Below are positions 24,815-30,172 of a stretch of 64,000 nt of DNA, piece by piece. This DNA is from Microbacterium telephonicum (lineage in GTDB: Bacteria; Actinomycetota; Actinomycetes; Actinomycetales; Microbacteriaceae): the NCBI RefSeq assembly GCF_003651225.1, contig NZ_RCDB01000003.1, positions 251,259 through 315,258 of the forward strand, given 5' to 3'. The notes below the pieces were generated by a model that was given only the letters and a program-made list of their open reading frames with translations, did not search any database and was not told where the DNA came from. Position 1 is the stretch's first letter; each line of letters opens with the position of its first letter. The position numbers and the translations under genes are program-made.

Positions 24815-25660
24815 TCAGGCGATCGCGACGAGCTCGGCCAGGTCGTCGAGCGTCGGATCGGATACCGCCGCGGCGGCGCCGACGGCATCGACATCGGCTG
24901 CGTCATCCGGCACGACCCACGCGTCCACCCGCATCCGCTGCAGGCCCACGTGCGCGCCGTGGTAGCTGAGGAACGCGCAGTCGGCCGCGTCGCGACCGGT
25001 CGCGATGCGCACGAGCGAGCGACGGTTGGCGAGGCGCGTCGCGTCGATCGCGTACCAGCTGCCGTCGAGGTAGGCCTCGGCGACGGCGTGGAAGTCCATG
25101 GGGCGCAGGCCTGGCGCGAAGCAGGCGGCGTAGCGGGCGGGCATGTCCATGGCGCGCAGCAGCGCGATGACCACGTGCGCGTAGTCACGGCAGACGCCCT
25201 GCCCCGTCATGAGGGTCGTGACGGCGGAGTCGGTGCCCTGGCTCAGTCCCGGCGTGTAGGTGGTGCTCGTCGCGACGAACTCGCCGACGGCCGCGATGAG
25301 GTCGTGCCCCTGCAGACCGCGGAACTGACGGCGCGCCTGCGAGAACACCTCGTCGGACTGGCAGTAACGGCTCGGACGCAGGTACGTGATGGCCTCGAGG
25401 TCGCTCGTCGCCCGCGCGGCGACCGGTCCGTCCAGCAGCGCCTCGTAACGCACCTGGAGGGGCCCGGCGTCGCCGTGCAGCACGTGCAGACGACTGCCGG
25501 ACTGGTCGACGATCTCGGTCGGCGTGTACACGCGATCGCCCTGCAGGAAGGTCAATTCCTCGCGGATGACGGGGGCCGGCTGGGCCGCCGTGATCTGGAA
25601 GATGAGGTCGACCGAGGACCCCAGATCCAGGTCGAGTTCGGCGGTCACGTTGCGCTGCAC
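24815..25660 (-). CDS. Transglutaminase-like protein
   Basis: A 281-aa protein with a full catalytic triad: Cys157 in GQGVCRDYAHV, His191 in DFHAVAEAY and Asp206 in YAIDATRL. The N-terminal 80 residues form the beta-rich domain usual for this family. No signal peptide, so cytosolic. The start is GTG at 25660 with GAGGAT about 6 nt upstream; longer in-frame versions overlap the SGNH gene and are rejected. Members may act as proteases or transamidases; substrate unknown. Confidence 0.8.
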   Translation of the reverse strand: MQRNVTAELDLDLGSSVDLIFQITAAQPAPVIREELTFLQGDRVYTPTEIVDQSGSRLHVLHGDAGPLQVRYEALLDGPVAARATSDLEAITYLRPSRYCQSDEVFSQARRQFRGLQGHDLIAAVGEFVATSTTYTPGLSQGTDSAVTTLMTGQGVCRDYAHVVIALLRAMDMPARYAACFAPGLRPMDFHAVAEAYLDGSWYAIDATRLANRRSLVRIATGRDAADCAFLSYHGAHVGLQRMRVDAWVVPDDAADVDAVGAAAAVSDPTLDDLAELVAIA

Positions 25661-25798
25661 CGAAGTATCCTCGCACGCCGCGCGGGGTGCTTCGGCGCGG
25701 GCGTGCGCCGGCGGTTTCGGGACCGCTCCCACCGGCGCCGGCGAGCGCCGTTCGCGCGACGATTCGGCGCACGCGCGCGCGTGATCTACCCTCAACCC

Positions 25799-26557
25799 AT
25801 GATCCGCGCCGACAGCCGCCCCCGACGCCGTGTCGCGTGGGCCGTGGGCGCCCTCGTCACGGCGCTCGCGCTGACGGTGACCGCGCTCGTCTGGCGCCCG
25901 TGGGCGGTGCCGGCCACGACGGTCGCCGCGGGTGACGGCGAGGCGGTCGGAACCGGGATCCCCGCGGCCCTCGACGTGCCGGACGATGCGACGGTGCTCG
26001 TCTTCGGCGACTCCTGGACGTACGGCTCGGCGGCATCCGACCCCACCCTCGGCTACGCCTACGTGCTGGGCGAGCTGACCGGCTGGACGACCGTCGTCGA
26101 CGGCGTGCGCGGGTCCGGCTACCTGAAACCGGGCCTGGACGGCCCCGACTTCGGTACGCGCATCGCCGCCCTCGACCCCGCCCTGGATCCCGACCTCGTC
26201 ATCATCCAGGGGTCGATCAACGACCGTCGCCTGCCCGCCGACGGATACGCCGCCGCCGTGGACGCGGCCTGGGACCGCCTGGCGGCGACCTACCCCGATG
26301 CCCGCATCGTCGTGCTGGGGCCTGCGCCGCAGGTGCTGCCGGTCGAGACGGCCACGGCGCGCATCGACCGCGACCTGTCGGGCCTGGCCGCCGAGCGCGG
26401 CTGGTGGTACATCTCCCCCGTGCGGGAGGGGTGGATCACCGAGGCCAACTACCTCGACGTCATCGACACCGGGGTCGGCCGCGACCACCCGTCGACGGCC
26501 GGGCACCGCTACCTCGCCGAGCGGTTGGCCGCGGCGTTGGCGCGTCTGTCGCGGTGA
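25799..26557 (+). CDS. Secreted or membrane-anchored SGNH/GDSL hydrolase
   Basis: A 252-aa protein. Residues 8-33 hold a basic patch and a hydrophobic helix (signal anchor). The SGNH blocks are FGDSW (69-73, nucleophile Ser72), GVRGSGY, QGSINDRR and RDHPSTAGHRYL with the Asp-His pair. It is probably an esterase acting on cell-surface glycan or lipid. Last host gene before the tRNA/prophage boundary; divergent from the transglutaminase gene. Confidence 0.8.
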   Translation: MIRADSRPRRRVAWAVGALVTALALTVTALVWRPWAVPATTVAAGDGEAVGTGIPAALDVPDDATVLVFGDSWTYGSAASDPTLGYAYVLGELTGWTTVVDGVRGSGYLKPGLDGPDFGTRIAALDPALDPDLVIIQGSINDRRLPADGYAAAVDAAWDRLAATYPDARIVVLGPAPQVLPVETATARIDRDLSGLAAERGWWYISPVREGWITEANYLDVIDTGVGRDHPSTAGHRYLAERLAAALARLSR

Positions 26558-26573
26558 TACCCTCGATCGGTAC

Positions 26574-26621
26574 GCCTCCGTAGCTCAGGGGATAGAGCGT
26601 TGGTTTCCGGTACCAAAGGTC
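26574..26621 (+). pseudogene. Truncated tRNA-Arg(CCG): 5' half only (host side of attL)
   Basis: The acceptor 5' strand GCCTCCG (26574-26580), D-arm, anticodon stem TTGGT/ACCAA (26600-26604 / 26612-26616) with loop TTCCGGT (anticodon CCG at 26607-26609) and variable loop AGGTC are intact. No T-arm (TTCGA) or 3' acceptor strand follows. A TACCCT box at 26558-26563, 10 nt upstream, is a plausible native tRNA promoter. Read as the host gene cut by prophage integration. A decayed tandem duplicate is the alternative. Confidence 0.75.
26600..26621. other. Probable attL core in the anticodon arm
   Basis: Similarity to a tRNA stops right after 26621. The symmetric stem-loop TTGGT-TTCCGGT-ACCAA is the kind of site tyrosine integrases use. 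The same 10 bases TTTCCGGTAC recur in the intact tRNA at 26717-26726. The matching attR is not in the window. Confidence 0.5.
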
Positions 26622-26686
26622 ATCCTGCGGGAGAGTAGCAGTCACAACAGAATCACAGTCAGGGTGCATCCGGAAGTGCATCCTAT

Positions 26687-26759
26687 GCCTCCGTAGCTCA
26701 GTGGATAGAGCGCCAGTTTCCGGTACTGGAAGTCAGGAGTTCGACTCTCCTCGGGGGCA
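26687..26759 (+). tRNA. tRNA-Arg (anticodon CCG)
   Basis: A complete 73-nt cloverleaf: acceptor GCCTCCG / CGGGGGC (one T-G pair) with discriminator A at 26759, D-arm GCTC-AGTGGATA-GAGC, anticodon stem CCAGT/ACTGG with CCG at 26720-26722, variable AAGTC, T-arm AGGAG-TTCGACT-CTCCT. It reads CGG codons. CCA is not encoded. The 5' half matches the truncated copy with one mismatch in 26 bases, but the anticodon stem differs, so it is not that gene repaired. It abuts the first phage gene. Confidence 0.93.
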
Positions 26760-26760
26760 C

Positions 26761-27156
26761 TCAGGCAGATTTTTGCCGCTCGTACCATGCGCGGTACTGC
26801 GCACGCGCGCACGTAATGCATACACGTTGCGTGTAGCCGTCGCGCCGCCTCTTTAGCCTCAGGTTGTCGCCTGACAGCGGGTGACCCTTGGCACAGTGCG
26901 TGATCGCCGCCATGGCTCTTCGTGTGTTCTCACCGCGCGTGACAATCTCCATGTGCTCGATGTTGACGCATAGTCGCTGACGACACAGGTGGTCGACGGT
27001 CATGTTGGCTGGGATCGGCCCCTGCTCGCGCTCCCATGCTGCTCGATGAGCGAGCATCGAACCCCCGTGGCCGTTGCTGGTCGATCCGTATCCGTTCGTC
27101 TGGATGGCTCCCTCCCAGATGACGCAGGGAGTGGTGGCTTCTCTCGCGGTGTTCAT
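26761..27156 (-). CDS. HNH endonuclease (HNH_3 type, small)
   Basis: A 131-aa protein with the HNH core MTVDHLCRQRLCVNIEHMEIVTRGEN, preceded by a GGSMLAHRAAWEREQG stretch and followed by a CxxC (CITC) C-terminal zinc knuckle. This arrangement is common in actinophage homing or packaging-associated endonucleases. The ATG at 27156 lies inside a 13-mer repeat and 6 nt after a TACGAT box, so the mRNA is probably leaderless; a longer reading from 27216 crosses the promoter and is rejected. Divergent from the plus-strand cassette. Confidence 0.7.
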   Translation of the reverse strand: MNTAREATTPCVIWEGAIQTNGYGSTSNGHGGSMLAHRAAWEREQGPIPANMTVDHLCRQRLCVNIEHMEIVTRGENTRRAMAAITHCAKGHPLSGDNLRLKRRRDGYTQRVCITCARAQYRAWYERQKSA

Positions 27157-27209
27157 ACACCTATCGTATCGCGGTGTATGAACACCCGCTAGGATGGGTG
27201 TATGAACAC
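27148..27209. promoter_or_regulatory. Divergent, apparently leaderless promoter pair with three copies of a 13-mer
   Basis: GGTGTATGAACAC occurs at 27173-27185 and 27197-27209 on the plus strand and inverted at 27149-27161, centres about 24 bp apart. On the minus strand TACGAT (27168-27163), six bases and ATG (27156) come in series; on the plus strand TAGGAT (27190-27195), six bases and ATG (27202) do the same. So the outer copies each carry a -10-spaced start codon, and the middle copy looks like operator only. Confidence 0.6.
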
Positions 27210-27234
27210 TAGCCACACGAACAGGAGCGAATGA
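27202..27234 (+). CDS. Possible 10-aa leader peptide
   Basis: MNTSHTNRSE followed by TGA. The ATG sits 6 nt after TAGGAT, and the stop overlaps the next start in an ATGA junction, so it could couple translation of the 85-aa gene to a leaderless mRNA. Too short for certainty. Confidence 0.3.
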   Translation: MNTSHTNRSE

Positions 27235-27488
27235 TGGATGAAGTAGACGAGCGGATCGTCGCTTGGGAAGCGATCGCAGGACACCCGTTCTTCAAGCCCG
27301 CATACCACGGCGACGGCGCATTACTCCCGCGGATCATCGCCCGGTTGGACGCGATGTGCGAGCCCGCCGAGTCTGCCCTTGCTACCGAGGCGGAGGAACC
27401 TGCCGAGCATCGCGTGGCGCGGGCATTCGTCAACGGATACCGCGAGGGCATGGAGCGCGCGACCCGAGGGCGGCTCGACACATGGTGA
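27231..27488 (+). CDS. Hypothetical phage protein, 85 aa
   Basis: An acidic, helical protein (WEAIAGHPFFKPAYHGDGALLPRIIARLD, then an Ala/Glu-rich linker and VARAFVNGYREGMERATRG). No family recognised. AGGAGCG lies 3-9 nt before ATG 27231. First full gene of the plus-strand left-end cassette, followed by the HIT gene. Confidence 0.6.
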   Translation: MMDEVDERIVAWEAIAGHPFFKPAYHGDGALLPRIIARLDAMCEPAESALATEAEEPAEHRVARAFVNGYREGMERATRGRLDTW

Positions 27489-27494
27489 CCGAAT

Positions 27495-27511
27495 CGGGTG
27501 ATCCGTCATGA
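27495..27511 (+). repeat. GDPS-type gene-junction sequence, copy 1
   Basis: CGGGTGATCCGTCATGA. It combines an anti-SD match (GGTGATC), a stop and the next ATG in one unit. Here the upstream reading is only a mini-ORF (VTESGDPS) overlapping the end of the 85-aa gene. Other copies are at 27890-27906, 51397-51413 and 51263-51279. Confidence 0.7.
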
Positions 27512-27906
27512 GCGTCGGAACCGGGGTGATCGACCCGGAGCCGGGCTGTGTGTTCTGTGAGATCGCGGCGGGCACCGCACCGGCCAAGCACCGCGGCGAC
27601 TGGATCTCGACGATCATCTTCGAGCCACTGAACCCGGTCACCCCTGGGCACTTGCTCGTCGCACCGAGGATGCACGTCCGAGATGCGGTAGAGCATGCGG
27701 CGGTCGCGGCCTCCACGATGTCGGATGCCGCCTCGTGTGTGAACATGCTGCGGCGGATCGACCCTGCGTACAAGAGTGTCAATCTCATCACCAGCGTCGG
27801 CGCACCGGCAACGCAGACGGTGTTCCATCTGCACATCCACATCGTGCCTCGGCGCGCAGGAGACAACCTGATGCTGCCGTGGTCAGAACCGGGTGATCCG
27901 TCATGA
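27508..27906 (+). CDS. HIT-family (histidine triad) nucleotide hydrolase/transferase
   Basis: A 132-aa protein. CVFCEI at residues 14-19 is the HIT N-terminal signature, NPVTPGHLLVAPRMHV (42-57) the hinge, and HLHIHIVP (107-114) the histidine triad with the nucleophilic His. HIT proteins act on AMP-lysine, dinucleoside polyphosphates or adenylylated substrates. The C-terminus is shorter and more variable than in Hint proteins. Its presence in a prophage, in an early-like plus-strand cassette, is unusual. Starts at junction copy 1 and ends in junction copy 2. Confidence 0.85.
   Translation: MSVGTGVIDPEPGCVFCEIAAGTAPAKHRGDWISTIIFEPLNPVTPGHLLVAPRMHVRDAVEHAAVAASTMSDAASCVNMLRRIDPAYKSVNLITSVGAPATQTVFHLHIHIVPRRAGDNLMLPWSEPGDPS
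27890..27906 (+). repeat. GDPS-type gene-junction sequence, copy 2
   Basis: The same 17 bases as at 27495-27511. It encodes the HIT C-terminus GDPS, its TGA, and the ATG of the following zinc protein. Confidence 0.7.
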
Positions 27907-28073
27907 AGGCGGGAGCGATGCCGGGAGGCGACGCCGTCTGCCACGGTCACCACGTCTGGGACGAGGACGAATGCCTGCGGTGCGGGCTGATCGACCTCGG
28001 TTACCACGGGAAGCAGCACCTATGTCCACAACCGAGCGAACCGGAGTCCGAAATGGTTGGGGAGGCAACATGA
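27903..28073 (+). CDS. Small zinc-ribbon-like protein, 56 aa
   Basis: M-K-A-G-A-M, then C-H-G-H-H near residue 17, CLRC near 29 and H-x-C-P near 41: four or more Cys/His pairs spaced for one zinc. It overlaps the HIT stop (ATGA) and the following RHH start (ATGA). Function unknown; small zinc proteins of this type recur in this prophage. Confidence 0.55.
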   Translation: MKAGAMPGGDAVCHGHHVWDEDECLRCGLIDLGYHGKQHLCPQPSEPESEMVGEAT

Positions 28074-28255
28074 ACACTGGCACACTTGAGCCCATGCCCA
28101 ACAAGCCACGGACCAAGATCCGCGGCGTACGCGTCCCCGACGAACTATGGGAAGACGCCCAGAAGATCGCGAAAGCCCGCGGTGAAGACGTCAGCGCCGA
28201 AATCCGCGCCGGCCTCGAACGGTACGTAAAGCGTAACCGCAACTTGCTCGACTAG
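28070..28255 (+). CDS. Ribbon-helix-helix (Arc/CopG-like) DNA-binding protein
   Basis: A 61-aa protein. KIRGVRVPDELWEDAQKIAK then EDVSAEIRAGLERYV gives one beta strand and two helices of an RHH fold. GGGGAGGCA precedes the ATG. As the only regulator in the plus-strand cassette it is a candidate to bind the three 13-mers at 27149-27209; this is inferred from position only. Confidence 0.65.
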   Translation: MNTGTLEPMPNKPRTKIRGVRVPDELWEDAQKIAKARGEDVSAEIRAGLERYVKRNRNLLD

Positions 28256-28259
28256 CGAG

Positions 28260-28388
28260 GTGTGCGGCACGGTGATGTATCCGGTGGACGGTGGCCTCGA
28301 GTGCCGGTGGTGTGGTCACCGCGAGGATGTGCCGTGGGTGGAGCGGCCGCGGGGCGGGGATGACCTGCCCGGGATCAGCGGGGGTTGA
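28260..28388 (+). CDS. Very small CxxC protein, 42 aa (tentative)
   Basis: VCGTVMYPVDGGLECRWCGHRED: one CxxCxH motif and a GCGAGG ribosome site before GTG. ATG at 28275 is an alternative start. Its 3' end overlaps the opposite-strand ORF 28316-28597, so one of the two may be spurious. Confidence 0.35.
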   Translation: MCGTVMYPVDGGLECRWCGHREDVPWVERPRGGDDLPGISGG

Positions 28389-28597
28389 CGTCGGGATAGC
28401 CGCGGAACGGTGCCGTCCGCGAGGGTGTCGAGGGTGGTCGCCCAGCCGATGAGCACGCCGCGGAACTCGCACCGGTAGCGGAGTTCGTTGCCGGCGACGC
28501 GGCGCAGCTCGACGCGGCCGTATTCGCCCGCCTGGTCGCGCATCGACCACACCGCCGGCTGGACCTCGACGGCGGCGAGGATCGGGCGCCATGTCAC
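28316..28597 (-). CDS. Hypothetical phage protein, 93 aa (tentative)
   Basis: Reads MTWRPILAAVEVQPAVWSM and then a beta-rich segment (GRVELRRVAGNELRYRCEFRG) before a basic, low-complexity end. No family recognised. GTG start with a poor ribosome site. It opposes the plus-strand genes on both sides and partly overlaps the 42-aa ORF. Confidence 0.4.
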   Translation of the reverse strand: MTWRPILAAVEVQPAVWSMRDQAGEYGRVELRRVAGNELRYRCEFRGVLIGWATTLDTLADGTVPRLSRRQPPLIPGRSSPPRGRSTHGTSSR

Positions 28598-28630
28598 CGG
28601 GACAGTGTGCGCCGGACCCCGGACACGACG

Positions 28631-28678
28631 AAAGCCCCCTCGGCCGGCATCCGAAGATGCAAGCCAAGGGGGCGTTTC
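28631..28678. terminator. Bidirectional intrinsic terminator
   Basis: AAAGCCCCCT (28631-28640) pairs with AGGGGGC (28667-28673) followed by GTTTCG. The stem GCCCCCT/AGGGGGC is perfect, with A- and T-rich flanks on either side. It separates the RHH cassette from the acyltransferase block. Confidence 0.7.
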
Positions 28679-28788
28679 GTTGCAAGTTCACCGCGACGGT
28701 GCAACCCGAGTTGTCGGATGTAAACCGGTCTTCAGAGTGAACTATCGGTGAAGTAGTGCTCAGGTGAGCGGGGGTCTAAGATTCCCCC

Positions 28789-28941
28789 GTGGGGGACCGA
28801 GAGCCGATCTATCGACTTGTGGGGTGGTTCGCACATCGGCGAACGCTCTGTGTCGTCTGCCGGAAGGAACTCCGCGTCGACGCGCGCTACTGCTCCGATG
28901 CATGTGCTCGGGTCGACGCGGAGTTCCAGGCCCACGGCTGA
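28789..28941 (+). CDS. Small zinc-finger-like protein, 50 aa
   Basis: VGDREPIYRLVGWFAHRRT, then CVVC and CSDAC spaced by 13 residues, a two-CxxC/CxxxC zinc site like those of small phage and actinobacterial ribbon proteins. The GTG at 28789 lies 6 nt after TAAGAT, so it may be leaderless. The start region is also the 3' arm of a hairpin (CGGGGG ... CCCCCG, 28769-28790). It precedes the acyltransferase gene. Confidence 0.5.
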   Translation: MGDREPIYRLVGWFAHRRTLCVVCRKELRVDARYCSDACARVDAEFQAHG

Positions 28942-28959
28942 CCTATATGCTCCTGTCCT

Positions 28960-30072
28960 ATGAGCGACGTGGAGGGTTGGCGTCTCGGCCGGCATGCCAG
29001 CCTGGACGGAATACGAGCAGTGGCGGTCGGGCTGGTTGTCCTAGCTCACAGCGGCCTGCCACTTGTCGGGAACGGCGGTGGCGTCGGTGTCGGGATCTTC
29101 TTCACGCTAAGTGGGTTCCTCATCACCAGCCTCCTGCTGGACGAGCGGGCAGAGTATGGATCGATCCGCCTCGGCTCGTTCTGGAAGAGGCGCTTGCTTC
29201 GGTTGGTCCCAGCCATGGTCGCGTGCGTCGTCTTCGCCATCTTCGTCGACCTGATCGTGTGGCATGGGGTATTCGATTGGTCACTCATCGTCGGGACCTT
29301 GACCTACACCTCGAATTGGGTCATCGCCGCGAACGCGTTCGATCAGCGAACCACGCTGGGCCACACCTGGTCCCTGGCGGTCGAGGAGCAGTTCTACTTG
29401 ATCTGGCCTCTCATCCTGATCGCGCTTCTTCGCTGGATGCCTCGAAGCCGGATCGTTAAGAGCCTCGCGGTCGTCTCACTGCTCGTTGTCGTCTTGCGGG
29501 TGCTGCTCTGGGACGGCGGCGAGGGAATAGGGCGCATCTACGTCGGAACAGACACCCGCGCAGACGGTCTCCTGATTGGCGCTGCGGTGGCGTTGTGGCT
29601 ATACCAGCGCAAGCCGGTCGTCTATCCGAAGTGGGTGCAGTGGGCATTCTTCGTCGCCATGGGGGCCTGCTGCCTGATCCCGGGCCCCGTGAATAGCTTC
29701 ATAATGCCGACGGTTGTCGGGCTCGCTACAGCCGGGCTGATCCTCGCGGTCGTGCAGGGACGCGGCTTCTGGCCGCTCGAGTTGTCGTGGGTCCGGTGGA
29801 TTGGAAAGCGGTCCTACGGGATCTATCTCTATGCCTCGCCCCTCCACCGACTCATTCTTGAGACGCTTGGCGACTCGATCCTCTGGTGGGTGCTGATCCA
29901 GATCCCGGGGACCGCCATCCTGGCGTGGGCCTCGTACCGCTGGATTGAGTCGCCATTCCTGCGCCTCAAGAACCGCGACCCGCGGTCGCACGCTGGGACG
30001 CTCGCGGCGGAGAGCTCGCAGAGCAAGCTCCCCGCCCAGCGTGTCAGGCGCCTTCGCTCGGCGACTGAGTAG
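28960..30072 (+). CDS. Membrane acyltransferase 3 family protein (surface glycan O-acyltransferase)
   Basis: A 370-aa protein with about ten transmembrane helices. SLDGIRAVAVGLVVLAHSG (14-32) carries the catalytic His30, GIFFTLSGFLITSLLL follows, and WSLAVEEQFYLIWP is the second family block. Such enzymes acetylate cell-wall or exopolysaccharide sugars. In a lysogen it could alter the surface and block superinfection (lysogenic conversion). There is no C-terminal SGNH domain. Its 3' end overlaps by 29 nt the opposite-strand gene behind the fibre. Codon use looks less GC-biased than that of its neighbours, suggesting recent acquisition. Confidence 0.85.
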   Translation: MSDVEGWRLGRHASLDGIRAVAVGLVVLAHSGLPLVGNGGGVGVGIFFTLSGFLITSLLLDERAEYGSIRLGSFWKRRLLRLVPAMVACVVFAIFVDLIVWHGVFDWSLIVGTLTYTSNWVIAANAFDQRTTLGHTWSLAVEEQFYLIWPLILIALLRWMPRSRIVKSLAVVSLLVVVLRVLLWDGGEGIGRIYVGTDTRADGLLIGAAVALWLYQRKPVVYPKWVQWAFFVAMGACCLIPGPVNSFIMPTVVGLATAGLILAVVQGRGFWPLELSWVRWIGKRSYGIYLYASPLHRLILETLGDSILWWVLIQIPGTAILAWASYRWIESPFLRLKNRDPRSHAGTLAAESSQSKLPAQRVRRLRSATE

Positions 30073-30172
30073 CGCCCAGCAGCGCTTGCAGCTCTGCGAC
30101 GGTGGTGCGGAGCGCCTCAATCTCGCGCTGCCGATCTGCGAGCAACAGGATTAGCGCGGTGTCGTTGTTCAT
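30044..30172 (-). CDS. Small coiled-coil protein, 42 aa
   Basis: MNNDTALILLLADRQREIEA, then LRTTVAELQALLGA: two to three heptads of a coiled coil. Its ATG overlaps the fibre stop (TGATG), so it is translationally coupled to the fibre gene. Too short for family assignment; it could trimerise or chaperone the fibre. Confidence 0.55.
   Translation of the reverse strand: MNNDTALILLLADRQREIEALRTTVAELQALLGATQSPSEGA

Noticed and set aside
26574..26650. First tRNA copy as a functional gene
   Set aside because: No T-arm or 3' acceptor strand can be formed with the following bases.
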